64,000 bases of DNA from Kangiella spongicola (GCF_003194565.2 NZ_QICH01000001.1:868001-932000), one strand, 5' to 3'. Positions 52,383 to 63,623 are shown, numbered from the stretch's first letter. The notes: generated from the sequence alone by a model not told the origin. Made by a program: numbers and translations.

Positions 52383-52862
52383 ATGAAAGAAGACGTACTA
52401 GACGTACTACTTTATATCTTTGAAAACTTCCAAGACGAAGACAGCAGCCATATTCTCGCTAACGACAACCTCGTAGAAGCGCTAGAGGACGTCGGTTTTA
52501 CTGATGGCGAAATTAAAGGCGCGATCGATTGGTTAGATGGTTTGGTTTTAGCAACCTCTGAAACCTTTAAGCCAAGCGCAGAAGCCGATCAGTCGATTCG
52601 ATTATTCTCAGCTCACGAGCAACTGGTGCTTTCGCCGGCGGTACAAGGTGCGATTATGTACTTTGAGCAGCGCGGTATTTTAGATGCCCACGCCCGAGAG
52701 ATGGTGATCGATCGCATGACTGCCTTAGGTCAGCAAGAAGACGAAGAAGTAGCATTAGAACGCCTACGCTGGGTGGTGATGATGGTGCTCTTTAACATGC
52801 AAGATCGCGATGCTGAATTTGCTTGGGTAGAAAATCTCGAAGGTGGTGCTCGAGCGCATTAG
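52383..52862 (+). CDS. smg: Smg family protein
   Basis: 159-residue acidic protein (DUF494). The N-terminus MKEDVLDVLLYIFENFQDED and the central RLFSAHEQLVLSPAVQGAI are diagnostic. Function is unknown; it neighbours dprA in many gamma- and betaproteobacteria. It could be a small regulatory or adaptor protein. The 252 bp after it (52863-53114) carry no ORF. Confidence 0.93.
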   Translation: MKEDVLDVLLYIFENFQDEDSSHILANDNLVEALEDVGFTDGEIKGAIDWLDGLVLATSETFKPSAEADQSIRLFSAHEQLVLSPAVQGAIMYFEQRGILDAHAREMVIDRMTALGQQEDEEVALERLRWVVMMVLFNMQDRDAEFAWVENLEGGARAH

Positions 52863-53114
52863 TGACAGGTAATTATAGACTAGCTCACTGGTGCTTGGGG
52901 CCATAACTACAGCGGCAATAAGCCGTCTATTAAAACCAGCCTATTAACTAGGGCTTAAGACCTAGTTATATAACTCCCCCCTCTTCTTTATGTAAACTTA
53001 CCGCGATTTACGCAACTTTACACAAATTTAGCTCTATTTAGCGATTATTTGACGTACAATTCGTTACACATTGAATTGAAATGTTCATTCAGCGTAACGA
53101 GTGCATAAATTAGC

Positions 53115-53954
53115 GTGTTAACAATTTCCATAGGCCCCTTGAGCCTTCCTTTTGATCGATTTTTAATCCTAATAAGTTTTGCCATAGCAATGCTTGTGGG
53201 CTATATCGCCAGTCGAAAGAATAATGAACCGGAAAGCAAAAGTGTCGATGGTCAGCTAGCCAGCGTTTTTATCATCGCTATGATAGTGGCTCGTCTAATT
53301 TTTGTGGTGCAGTACTGGCAAGAGTATAGCGCAAACTGGCTTTCTATCATCGACATTCGAGACGGTGGATTTAACGTGTGGGCCGGCTTGATTGCATTAT
53401 TGCTGATGATTGTTTGGTACAGCTGGCGCGAACCGAAAACGCGAAAGCCTTTTCTTGGCGGTGCGGTCGCTGGCTTTTTAGTCTGGTCGCTCGTTAGCGT
53501 GGGTCTTTGGGCGATAGAAGACACCTCGCAGCGATTGCCAAAACTGGTCGTGTCGGAATTAAACGGCCAATCTATCGAATTGAATGACATCGAAGCGGGT
53601 ATACCTCGAGTGATTAATCTTTGGGCCACCTGGTGCCCGCCTTGCCGTCGCGAAATGCCGGTGTTACAGCAGGCACAACAGGAAAACCCAGATACGGGAA
53701 TCATCTTTGTTAATCAAGGCGAGCACCCTGCGGTGGTAGAGCAATATCTACAAAAAGAATCATTAAATCTGAACAATACAGTGATGGATACTAAAGCCAT
53801 GCTAGGGCAATTAGTGGGCAGTCGAGCGTTACCGACCACACTATTTATCAATGCAAAAGGTGAGCTAGTAGACGCACACTTAGGTGAGTTGTCTCGCGCA
53901 TCGCTAGCGGCAAAACTCGAACGACTGAAACAGTCGGAAATAAAAAATCAATAA
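53115..53954 (+). CDS. Membrane-anchored TlpA-like thioredoxin with an Lgt-like N-terminal domain
   Basis: 279-residue fusion. The first ~140 residues have about four transmembrane helices and resemble the middle of prolipoprotein diacylglyceryl transferase (ARLIFVVQYW and RDGGFNVWAGLIALL, like Lgt's DGGLSFHGG), but the motif His is replaced (NVWAGL). The C-terminal ~135 residues form a TlpA/CcmG-type domain with WATWCPPCRREMP (CPPC) and the cis-Pro loop RALPTTLFI. It is likely a periplasm-facing reductase or disulfide carrier. The start is GTG at 53115. A DsbG-like lipoprotein follows 11 bp downstream. The function of the N-terminal domain is unknown. Confidence 0.85.
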   Translation: MLTISIGPLSLPFDRFLILISFAIAMLVGYIASRKNNEPESKSVDGQLASVFIIAMIVARLIFVVQYWQEYSANWLSIIDIRDGGFNVWAGLIALLLMIVWYSWREPKTRKPFLGGAVAGFLVWSLVSVGLWAIEDTSQRLPKLVVSELNGQSIELNDIEAGIPRVINLWATWCPPCRREMPVLQQAQQENPDTGIIFVNQGEHPAVVEQYLQKESLNLNNTVMDTKAMLGQLVGSRALPTTLFINAKGELVDAHLGELSRASLAAKLERLKQSEIKNQ

Positions 53955-53965
53955 GGTACTAAGTA

Positions 53966-54799
53966 ATGAAGTTTATAAAGTTGATCAGCGCATTAGCATT
54001 AGTCGCATTAAGCGCCTGCTCCAATGAAAAAGAAGAAAAAGGGACAGAAAAAGCGATTAAAGCCAACCAAGAACAAGGCGCATTAGAGCGCGCGAAACAA
54101 TATCCGGCGCCTGTCGAAAGCATTATCGATCAGGGCGTTGAAATCATAGATACCTTCGATGCACCAGCGGGCATGATGGGCTACGCGGGTATGATGCGTG
54201 GTCAACCGTTAGCAATCTACGTCACCGAAGACAAGAAATACGCCATTGTAGGCTCTTTAATCGATGCCGAAGGGAATAATTTAACGGTTGAAACTATGGA
54301 TAGCCTAGTTGAAGGGCCGCGTATGGAGCGAGCGTGGAAAGAACTCGAAAATAGCGCCTGGGTGGCCGATGGTAGTGATGATGCGCCAGTCATTATTTAT
54401 ACCTTTACCGATACCAACTGCCCTTACTGTCATAAATTCCGTGAAGCCGCTGATCCTTGGATTAAAGCAGGCAAAGTCCAATTCCGCCATATCGTCGTCG
54501 CCATTCTCCGTAAAAGTAGCATGGACAAAGGCGCCACAATCTTAGGTAGCGAAGATCCAGAAGCCATGATGGATAAACACAACAAGCAGTTTTCGCAAGG
54601 CGGCATCGAAGTTGACCAAGAAGCTGTAGAAAAAGGCCAAGTTAGAGTCCAGCTCAATACCAACATGATGCAACGCCTAGGTTTCGGCGCAACCCCGACG
54701 TCCTTCTACAAAGATAAAGACGGCAAAATCCAAAGCGTACAAGGAATGCCACAAGGTGAAGTCTTAGAGAAAATGATGGGAAGTCCTAAGCCGGAATAG
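53966..54799 (+). CDS. DsbG/DsbC-like disulfide isomerase lipoprotein
   Basis: 277-residue protein. Lipobox ALSAC (C19) predicts a lipid anchor, unlike soluble E. coli DsbG. A dimerisation-like N-terminal region (about 45-120) is followed by a linker and thioredoxin-fold domain with YTFTDTNCPYCHKF (CPYC, the DsbG dipeptide) and the cis-Pro segment GFGATPTSFYKD. It should act as a periplasmic isomerase or sulfenic-acid reductase. It follows the Lgt-thioredoxin fusion by 11 bp, so the two are probably co-transcribed and redox partners. DsbG is more likely than DsbC from the CPYC and TPTS motifs. Confidence 0.86.
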   Translation: MKFIKLISALALVALSACSNEKEEKGTEKAIKANQEQGALERAKQYPAPVESIIDQGVEIIDTFDAPAGMMGYAGMMRGQPLAIYVTEDKKYAIVGSLIDAEGNNLTVETMDSLVEGPRMERAWKELENSAWVADGSDDAPVIIYTFTDTNCPYCHKFREAADPWIKAGKVQFRHIVVAILRKSSMDKGATILGSEDPEAMMDKHNKQFSQGGIEVDQEAVEKGQVRVQLNTNMMQRLGFGATPTSFYKDKDGKIQSVQGMPQGEVLEKMMGSPKPE

Positions 54800-54832
54800 G
54801 TTTGGTGTAGGACTGCTCTAATATTGATGAAA

Positions 54833-54856
54833 GTTGGGGGAAAGGATAACCCCAAC
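54833..54856 (+). terminator. Hairpin after the dsbG-like gene
   Basis: GTTGGGG / CCCCAAC stem (7 bp) with a 10-nt loop, 33 bp after the stop; the T tail is weak (ATTATTAATCTTTT). It lies between convergent genes and may be a modest terminator. Confidence 0.5.
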
Positions 54857-54941
54857 ATTATTAATCTTTTCTAGGTCGTCTTGCTTAATTTAACCTTGTT
54901 AATAATAAGCAATGATAAATTGATCTACTCTGAGCCATTTG

Positions 54942-55790
54942 CTAGAGGGCATCTGCGACTTCCCAGCCTTTATTTGTGAGCTCGAACACTTCTCCTTTGA
55001 AACCTCTAGCTGTTACAAGCCCAAGGTTTAAAAGTTCGTCTAAGGCAGCTTCCCATTTAGCTGCTTCGCGGCCGCGTTCGCCACCGAATGACTCGCCACC
55101 AGCCTGTATTACTCGCCCACCAATGTAAGCCATTTTAAGTATTGTTCCATCATCACGGCTGGAGGCCGATCTCAAAAGAGTTTTGGCCTCTTGGCTTAAT
55201 CGGTATTGTTCATTCTGCTGTGAACTTTGATCAGAGTTGGGTGTAACTTCATCTTTTGTAGCAGATACCAAGCCGCGTAAGTATTCATTTTTAGAAAGGC
55301 AAAGCTGGAGTTGTTTTGAGAGTTTTTTCTGGAACTCTTCAAGGTTGTCATAGGTTTCTATCAGTCCCTGAGGCATCCATTTTTGTTTGATTTCTTGGAC
55401 TTTAGCAAACTGCTCAGTGTCAATGCTCTGGGGTGCTACAGGCTTGGAAGAAAAATAAATCATCGCGGGCTTTCCAGCTGCGACATGCTCTTCAATTTCT
55501 TCGACGGTACCACTTGAAGATTTTCCTGTTGGCGTACCTAAACGAGTCCAAAACACACCGATGAGTAAATCACAGTTTTTAAGTATGCGTTTATTGATTA
55601 GCTCTTGAGGCCTAGCCCCCAGCTCTGGGGACGAATGAGTTTCCCAGCCAATTCCAGAAAGCATAACATTAGAATTTTCGGCATTTACATCATTCCAATC
55701 ATGAATAATATTTCGTATGAGTTCTCGTTCCTCTGCCACATCGCCTGGTGAGGCGATCATCACTGGAATTACAGTAGCTTGATATGCCAT
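54942..55790 (-). CDS. DUF4062 (TIR-like fold) protein with C-terminal winged helix
   Basis: 282-residue soluble protein. Residues 13-26 (IASPGDVAEERELI) are the hallmark of DUF4062, a TIR/nucleoside-deoxyribosyltransferase-like domain. The Rossmann-like core also shows CDLLIGVFWTRLGTPTG and GTVEEIEEHVAAGKPAMIYF, with EE at the place of the catalytic Glu in related NAD-processing folds. The C-terminal ~65 residues look like a winged helix (ALDELLNLGLVTARGFKGEVFELTNKGWEV). DUF4062 often occurs in STAND/NLR-like defence and signalling proteins, but no NTPase is present here. AGGAGAG ribosome binding site 5 nt before ATG. Function unknown. Confidence 0.8.
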   Translation of the reverse strand: MAYQATVIPVMIASPGDVAEERELIRNIIHDWNDVNAENSNVMLSGIGWETHSSPELGARPQELINKRILKNCDLLIGVFWTRLGTPTGKSSSGTVEEIEEHVAAGKPAMIYFSSKPVAPQSIDTEQFAKVQEIKQKWMPQGLIETYDNLEEFQKKLSKQLQLCLSKNEYLRGLVSATKDEVTPNSDQSSQQNEQYRLSQEAKTLLRSASSRDDGTILKMAYIGGRVIQAGGESFGGERGREAAKWEAALDELLNLGLVTARGFKGEVFELTNKGWEVADAL

Positions 55791-55800
55791 TAAACTCTCC

Positions 55801-55920
55801 TATGCTCTCTAGCATAAAAATACCCGAACTCGCTTGTAACGTATTAATTTAGCTTAGGTTAAATTTAAATACCCAAAAGTGTTTAATACCCTAGCAAGGG
55901 CGTTTCTAAAGTGGGGTATT
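55801..55920 (-). promoter_or_regulatory. Repeat-bearing upstream region of the DUF4062 gene
   Basis: A perfect 6-bp palindrome TATGCT-CTCT-AGCATA (55801-55816) lies 10 bp upstream of the DUF4062 start and abuts its ribosome binding site. Three direct copies of AATACCC (55819-55825, 55868-55874, 55885-55891) and one inverted GGGTATT (55914-55920) follow. Such spacing suggests an operator. The remaining 56 to 194 portion (55921-56194) shows no ORF or clear promoter. Confidence 0.45.
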
Positions 55921-56194
55921 GTTATCGTGTTCGATAATAAATTTCGATCCTTTAAGTACTAAACGGCAATTTTCCTACAAGCTAATCCGTGTTTTCTTAT
56001 TCTTTATTTAATAATTGTTCTCTAAGATTACTGTAGGTCTTTCATATAGTCAAAGAAGCAGCGTAAGAGCGTTCTAAATACTTAGGCGATGTGTTGCTAA
56101 AGTGGCGGATTACAAGGTTAATTAAGCGAAAAAGCCTTGCATTTTAACGCTGAGGTGGCTTAACTTAAGCGCTAACCTTTACTACTCAAAAAAG

Positions 56195-56797
56195 ATGAAT
56201 CAATTGGCCTACGTTAACGATTTTCAGATCAAACGTGCCGTCAACCTGATGGAACAAGACGGTGTTATCGCCTATCCGACTGAGGCGGTATTTGGTTTAG
56301 GTTGCCTTCCCTTCTCGACCGACGCTATCGAGCGTATATTGCAGATTAAAAATCGTCCTTGGCATAAAGGTTTAATCCTTGTGGCGAGCGATATTACGCA
56401 AATAGAACCTTTCGTCGATGAAAACTACCATGATTTACTAGCGTGTTTTGAAGAGGTGCCTTTTTCTGATGAGAGTCATCTAAGTGATCCTGATCAGCCG
56501 GTAACTTGGCTTCTGCCTAAAAGTGATATCGTGTTGCCATTGGTTTGCGGCGATCATGAGAAAATCGCGATTCGTTTGTGTAAGCACCCTATCGTCCAGG
56601 CTTTGTGTGACGAAGCGCAGTCAGTCATTGTTTCAACTAGCGCTAATCGTGCGGGCTATCCTGAAATGAAGCGGACGGAAGAGGTGCGCAATAAGATGTC
56701 GCAACAACTGGATATGGTGGTATCTGGTGCGGTTGGCGGTTATGATCGTCCATCTAAGATTATTGATGCGCAAACTCAGCAAGTGTTGCGAGCTTAA
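56195..56797 (+). CDS. tsaC: L-threonylcarbamoyladenylate synthase TsaC
   Basis: 200-residue YrdC/Sua5-type enzyme that makes threonylcarbamoyl-AMP for the t6A37 modification of tRNAs reading ANN codons. The YrdC fold shows YPTEAVFGLGCLPF (binding-site Thr/Glu), IKNRPWHKGLILVASD and IVSTSANRAGYPE. The bridging GXSAN-type loop is STSANRAG. Short form without the Sua5 C-terminal domain. hemF follows 61 bp later. Confidence 0.95.
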   Translation: MNQLAYVNDFQIKRAVNLMEQDGVIAYPTEAVFGLGCLPFSTDAIERILQIKNRPWHKGLILVASDITQIEPFVDENYHDLLACFEEVPFSDESHLSDPDQPVTWLLPKSDIVLPLVCGDHEKIAIRLCKHPIVQALCDEAQSVIVSTSANRAGYPEMKRTEEVRNKMSQQLDMVVSGAVGGYDRPSKIIDAQTQQVLRA

Positions 56798-56825
56798 GCG
56801 TAAAAGCGGTAATCAATCCAGTTAG

Positions 56826-59084
<2,259 letters not shown>

Positions 59085-59125
59085 AGATTTGTACTTAAAT
59101 GCTATAGAAGGCTAAGAGAGAAACT

Positions 59126-60022
59126 TTGACCGTCATATTAAACGCTATTATACCTGTCGCCCTGGTCGTGTTGATTGGTGTAGTGTTGGTGAAATGGCGG
59201 TTAGTTCGAGCAGAGTTTTTTGACGATCTCTCGAAAGTGGTTTTCAAGGCTTTTATCCCCGTTTTCCTATTCGTGAATGTTTATGAGACGGGTTTAGAAG
59301 ATATTGGAACCACCCTCTTCGCCTACTTCACGCCAGTTTTAATCGTTTTTGTGATTTTGGCGTTGACCATGAGTCACCGCATCGCTTTAACCTCGACTTT
59401 TTCGAATAATGTTCTAGTCGGCATCCCCGTTATACTGTCAGTCACTGGGCAAAAAGGCTTGGTGATTAGTTTAGCGGTAATTTCGGGGCACAGTTTAATC
59501 CTCTTCAGCACCTTCTTTTTGTTCTCGACCCGCGTTAACGTTACGCCATCGAAATTTAAAGCGACCCTTGGAATTTTCAGTAACCCCGTCATCCTAGGTG
59601 TGGTTTTAGGATTGCTTTTTAACCTGTTCGAAATTCCCATCCCGACTCAGCTCTTCACGCCGTTACAGATGGTGTCGGACGCTGCCTTGCCACTTGCTTT
59701 AATTATATTAGGGAGTTCATTGGCCAACATTCGAACCATAAGTCGCTCAGTGATTAAGAAAACGGTTTTAGTCTCTTCTATCAAACTACTGCTGATCCCC
59801 TTGGTGGTGTTTGGCTTTGGTTACTGGGTTATGGGGCTTAATGAAACCTACTTATTATCGCTGACGATACTGGCAGCTTGCCCTACTGGCATCAGTATTA
59901 TGCCTTTTGTTGAGGCGGTGGAAAGTGATCGTAAGGTTGCGCACAACACCATAGCGTTAACGACTCTATTGTCGGTTATTACAATTCCGACTACGATATG
60001 GATAGTACAAACGCTGCATTAA
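59126..60022 (+). CDS. AEC-family (auxin efflux carrier-like) membrane transporter
   Basis: 298-residue protein with about eight to ten transmembrane helices, matching PF03547 (AEC). Segments such as NNVLVGIPVILSVTGQKGLV and LPLALIILGSSLANIRTISR fit the family, and TILAACPTGISIMPF near the end is typical. The substrate is not predictable; family members move carboxylates, peptides or other anions. The start is TTG at 59126, preceded by AGAGAG. No operon partner is apparent, although hemB ends 41 bp upstream. Confidence 0.85.
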   Translation: MTVILNAIIPVALVVLIGVVLVKWRLVRAEFFDDLSKVVFKAFIPVFLFVNVYETGLEDIGTTLFAYFTPVLIVFVILALTMSHRIALTSTFSNNVLVGIPVILSVTGQKGLVISLAVISGHSLILFSTFFLFSTRVNVTPSKFKATLGIFSNPVILGVVLGLLFNLFEIPIPTQLFTPLQMVSDAALPLALIILGSSLANIRTISRSVIKKTVLVSSIKLLLIPLVVFGFGYWVMGLNETYLLSLTILAACPTGISIMPFVEAVESDRKVAHNTIALTTLLSVITIPTTIWIVQTLH

Positions 60023-60081
60023 GCTGAGATACTGATGAGAAGTGACTCAGCAGGCAAAACTTTAGCAGACCGAGGTATCGC

Positions 60082-60798
60082 ATGAAGATTATAAAAATCG
60101 CAATAACCACAGTATTAGCGGCATTGGTTTTAACCAGCTGTAAAACCACAGACATTAACCGCGTGTTAGAAGGCTTAGGCGGCAATCAACAGCTATCCAA
60201 CGAAACGGTGGTGGCTGGATTAAAGCAGGCGCTCGAAGTCGGCACTAAAAATAGTGTCAACAGCACCAATAAACCTGGTGGTTTTAGTAATAATCCATTG
60301 ATTAAAATCGCGGTTCCTGACGAACTGGATAATGTTGCTGGGGCCTTGCGTAAAGTGGGCTTGGGCAGTTATGTGAATAATTTTGAGCGCCAAATGAATC
60401 GTGCCGCAGAAAAAGCATCGGGTGAGGCTAAAGATGTCTTTATTGGTGCCATTAGTTCGATGTCGATTTCGGATGCTTGGGGTATCTTGCGCGGTGATGA
60501 TAATGCTGCGACTAACTATTTCCGCGAAAAAACTCAAGCAAGCTTAGAGCGCCGTTTCCAACCGATTATTACCAATAATATGGAAAAAGTTGGCTTTTAT
60601 AATGATTATAAACAATTGCTAGGGGCCTACCAAAAGCTGCCGTTCACAGAAAAGCCTAACATGAACATTGAAGATTATGTCATGGACGAAACTCTGGATG
60701 GCCTTTTCACCCTAGTCGCTCAGGAAGAGAAAAAGATACGTGACAACCCCGTCGCCAGAACCACAGAGCTACTACAAAAAGTCTTTTCTCAGCAGTGA
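60082..60798 (+). CDS. DUF4197 lipoprotein
   Basis: 238-residue lipoprotein (lipobox LTSC, C22) with the DUF4197 domain: LKQALEVGTKNSVNSTNKPG near residue 50, NPLIKIAVPDEL, and the later FREKTQASLERRFQPIITNNM and MDETLDGLFTLVAQEEKKIR. Function unknown. Helix-rich, probably periplasmic or at the outer membrane. It is followed 100 bp later by the hydrolase gene, with a possible hairpin at 60818-60845. Confidence 0.88.
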   Translation: MKIIKIAITTVLAALVLTSCKTTDINRVLEGLGGNQQLSNETVVAGLKQALEVGTKNSVNSTNKPGGFSNNPLIKIAVPDELDNVAGALRKVGLGSYVNNFERQMNRAAEKASGEAKDVFIGAISSMSISDAWGILRGDDNAATNYFREKTQASLERRFQPIITNNMEKVGFYNDYKQLLGAYQKLPFTEKPNMNIEDYVMDETLDGLFTLVAQEEKKIRDNPVARTTELLQKVFSQQ

Positions 60799-60817
60799 TT
60801 ACAGGCATAGCTTGATA

Positions 60818-60845
60818 GCGAAAGGTCACTGGTCTGGCCTTTCGC
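60818..60845 (+). terminator. Weak terminator after the DUF4197 gene
   Basis: GCGAAAGG / CCTTTCGC (8 bp, 60818-60825 with 60838-60845) followed by GCAAAAA. There is no T run on the plus strand, so the function is uncertain. Confidence 0.4.
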
Positions 60846-60895
60846 GCAAAAATAAGGTATCAATAGAGCCCTACAACAATAATTAAGGTGTTTCT

Positions 60896-61780
60896 GTGAA
60901 TTACCATGTCTCTACGATCAGCTTTGAAGCGGCCGACGGCTTTGAGTTAGCTGCTTGTGTCTATACACCGCTAGCGAAGACTGCTAACAAGAAAGTTTTA
61001 TTGATAGGATCTGCTTTTGGCGTGCCTTATCAGTATTACAAGCATTTTGCAGGTTATCTGGCGGAGCAAGGGATTACAGTGGTCAGTTTCGACTACCGAG
61101 GTATTAGCCACTCGCAGCAAGGGAATATGCCCACCGAAGAAATCTTGATGCAGCACTGGGGAGAGCTAGATCTAGAAGCTGCAATTCAGTTTATTAAAAG
61201 CACCTACTCGCCTGAACAGCTGTACTATATGGGGCATAGTGCCGGTGGACAGATAATAGGCTTGTCGCCTTCAAGTCTCGAATTCGATAAAGTCATCATT
61301 GCCGCTAGCGGCGTGGGTTCCTGGCGCTTGTGGCCCGGCCTTCAAAAGTACGGATTAGCTGCAATTTGGTACCTGGTGTTCCCTGCGGTGATGTCTGTGC
61401 AGTTTGGAGACTTTTTTAAATCGCGCTTTCTTGGGCCAACGCCAGTACCGAAAAATGCGGTGAAACAATGGCTGCGTTGGGCGCGTTCGCGCGAATATTT
61501 ATTCACGCCAGAGCACGGTATCGATACACAGGGCTACCGGAATATAGATGCAGATATCTTAGCGCTAACCATTAGTGACGACTGGTATGCTCCGTCGCAA
61601 GCAAGGGATGGACTGCTAAAACATTACCCGAAGTGTAAGCAAACCATCCTCAATATTACTCCCGCTTCGATCGGGGTGAAAAAAATTGGACACTTTGGTT
61701 TGTTTAAGAAAAAGCAGGAAATCGAACAAGGAATATGGCAACCTATAGCTAATTTTTTAAATCAAAAGGAAGGGCTTTGA
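60896..61780 (+). CDS. Alpha/beta hydrolase
   Basis: 294-residue hydrolase. The nucleophile elbow is MGHSAGGQ (GHSAG, Ser at about 121). SFDYRGISHSQQG is a typical oxyanion-hole side segment, and H in IGHFGLF near the C-terminus is the likely catalytic His. It resembles serine aminopeptidase/monoacylglycerol-lipase-like esterases; substrate unknown. The start is GTG at 60896, preceded by AAGGTG. It overlaps the thioesterase gene at its stop (TGATG), suggesting co-translation. Confidence 0.85.
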   Translation: MNYHVSTISFEAADGFELAACVYTPLAKTANKKVLLIGSAFGVPYQYYKHFAGYLAEQGITVVSFDYRGISHSQQGNMPTEEILMQHWGELDLEAAIQFIKSTYSPEQLYYMGHSAGGQIIGLSPSSLEFDKVIIAASGVGSWRLWPGLQKYGLAAIWYLVFPAVMSVQFGDFFKSRFLGPTPVPKNAVKQWLRWARSREYLFTPEHGIDTQGYRNIDADILALTISDDWYAPSQARDGLLKHYPKCKQTILNITPASIGVKKIGHFGLFKKKQEIEQGIWQPIANFLNQKEGL

Positions 61781-62277
61781 TGTCTGAACGCGAGAAAAAA
61801 ACCTCGGAAGCAATAGAAACATGGAACTTTGTTTTTCCAAACCAAAGCAACCCTTATGGCAATATGTTCGGTGGAGAGCTGCTCGCCATTATGGACTCCA
61901 CCGCTGCCTTAGCCGCGATTCGATACTCAGGACGCACAGTGTCGACAGCTTCAGTAGAGCGAGTTATCTTTAAGCGACCAATTTTTGTTGGCGATAGAAT
62001 TAAAACCGTCGCCAAGGTGGTGCTAGTTGGCAGAACCTCGATGATGGTACGCACAGATGTATTTGTCGATAAAGGTGGAGAGGAAGGTGATGTTTTAAGT
62101 ACTACTGCACACTTCACATTAGTGGCTTTTGACGAAGAACGAAATACCGTTGAGATTCCAGAATTGATTATCGAAACTGACAAAGAGCGCAAACACTTCG
62201 AACTTGCAGAGCAGATCAAGTCGCATGTAGGGCGCCGCGAAGGACGAATTAAAAACGTCGTGGAGAAATGGAAATGA
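61780..62277 (+). CDS. Acyl-CoA thioesterase (YciA-like hotdog)
   Basis: 165-residue hotdog-fold thioesterase that hydrolyses acyl-CoA. Visible elements are FPNQSNPYGNMFGGELLAIM (catalytic NxxGxxxGG) and STASVERVIFKRPIFVGDRI. The ATG at 61780 (MSEREKKTSEA) overlaps the preceding stop (TGATG) and has AAGGAAGGG upstream; an alternative TTG one codon before is less likely. It follows the alpha/beta hydrolase with a one-base overlap and its stop overlaps the next gene's start region. Confidence 0.9.
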   Translation: MSEREKKTSEAIETWNFVFPNQSNPYGNMFGGELLAIMDSTAALAAIRYSGRTVSTASVERVIFKRPIFVGDRIKTVAKVVLVGRTSMMVRTDVFVDKGGEEGDVLSTTAHFTLVAFDEERNTVEIPELIIETDKERKHFELAEQIKSHVGRREGRIKNVVEKWK

Positions 62278-62981
62278 TAAAAAAGATAGGGTTATTCATT
62301 GTATTACTTGGGTTAACTAGTTTTACTGCAGCGAAAGAAGTCACTATTGGTGATGTGACTATAAACTTACCTCTGCAAGAAGGGTTTGTTGAGCTCCCTG
62401 AAACACATTTCTACACAGAGTTTATGCAGGACTTTACGCCACAAACGAATGAGTTGTTGGTGATACAGGCTCCTAAAGATGAGCTAACGCAAACTTTGGA
62501 GATGAAAGCTGAACAGTTTAGTAAAAGCATCGTGTTTCAAACTTTTAAAGGCACTAAATACCGCCAAGTTTCGAAAGCAGAGTTTGGTCAAATTAAAGAC
62601 TTCATGAAACAAAACTTTGAGCAAATCAGTGAAACACTAAGACAGAGAATTAATAACGAAATGGATGCCTCGTCAAGCAAGGTATCCAATAAATACGATG
62701 TCGATGTGGCTTTATCGATTACGGATATGGTGCCATTGGAAATTTTCGCTGAAACAGAAAATCATTACGGCTCAACTTACTTGATGAAAAGTAGTGTGGC
62801 TGTCGATGGTGAAGCAGCAGATAATGATAATATATTAATGGCAATTAACGTAATGCTAGTAAAAGGAAAAATTATATATTTGTATGTGTATAGCGCTGAT
62901 GAAAATGAAGAGAGTCATCAGCAGTTAGTAAACTTAGCGAAACTAACAGCCGGGAGAGTTAAGGAAAGCAATAAAAACTAA
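62274..62981 (+). CDS. Secreted protein of unknown function
   Basis: 235-residue protein with a Sec signal (MIKKIGLFIVLLGLTSFTA, cleavage about TAA-K). The mature part is mixed alpha/beta, with a Gln/Lys-rich helix (about 85-130). I recognise no family. The ATG at 62274 is chosen over 62268, because GGAG lies 8 nt upstream of it; the choice is marginal. It overlaps the end of the thioesterase gene by 4 bp, so it belongs to that operon. A general fold such as a lipid- or envelope-associated protein is possible, but unproven. Confidence 0.75.
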   Translation: MIKKIGLFIVLLGLTSFTAAKEVTIGDVTINLPLQEGFVELPETHFYTEFMQDFTPQTNELLVIQAPKDELTQTLEMKAEQFSKSIVFQTFKGTKYRQVSKAEFGQIKDFMKQNFEQISETLRQRINNEMDASSSKVSNKYDVDVALSITDMVPLEIFAETENHYGSTYLMKSSVAVDGEAADNDNILMAINVMLVKGKIIYLYVYSADENEESHQQLVNLAKLTAGRVKESNKN

Positions 62982-63117
62982 CTGGGAAAGTGAGAGATGC
63001 TTAATAAAACAAGTAGTTTTTACAGAAATTTGCATAATATTGAAGTTGCAAAATTGATGTTTAATATGCGATGCGACATGCTAACAAGACAAACTATTAA
63101 GATTTGAGGTGTGGAGT

Positions 63118-63555
63118 ATGAAGAAAATAATTAGCTTAATTATAATTTCAGTCTTTGTTGCAAACTCAACCGGTTGCGGGACTATTTTACATCCAGAGCG
63201 TAAGGGTCAAGTTGACGGTCGAATCGATCCTTCAATTGCAGTGCTTGATGGTATTGGACTATTGTTTTTTCTTATTCCTGGCGTTATCGCTTTTGCAGTT
63301 GACTTTAGTAACGGAACAATATATTTACCTGGAACTCAAGGGAGTTTAGACATGAACTCTGGGGTTAGGGAGATTCACTTTGAAGGTAAATTGGATGTCC
63401 AGAAACTGCAAGACATTTTAGAGCGCGAGACAGGAAAAGAGGTTAAAGTCACTGCGCCGGAGGCTTATGCAATCAAAGCCAAAAGTTTGGAAGAAGCCAA
63501 AATAAGAGTTGCGGTGTCTAATAAGGTTTTAGATGTAATGGTTGCAGCTAAATAA
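63118..63555 (+). CDS. Putative small lipoprotein of unknown function
   Basis: 145-residue protein. The signal ends in a lipobox, NSTGC (C at about residue 18), so it is a likely lipoprotein. The mature part has a hydrophobic segment (about 55-75, GIGLLFFLIPGVIAFAVDF) and an amphipathic helix region. No recognised family; it resembles YceK/YceK-like short lipoproteins only loosely. The ATG at 63118 is preceded by GGAG; a GTG 9 bp upstream is a weaker alternative. A strong bidirectional terminator follows. Confidence 0.75.
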   Translation: MKKIISLIIISVFVANSTGCGTILHPERKGQVDGRIDPSIAVLDGIGLLFFLIPGVIAFAVDFSNGTIYLPGTQGSLDMNSGVREIHFEGKLDVQKLQDILERETGKEVKVTAPEAYAIKAKSLEEAKIRVAVSNKVLDVMVAAK

Positions 63556-63623
63556 GTTCCTTTCATCAAGAAACTTGAAGAAAGTTTAGTAAAGGAAATG
63601 AAGTCTTTAAGAAGTTAATAAAA

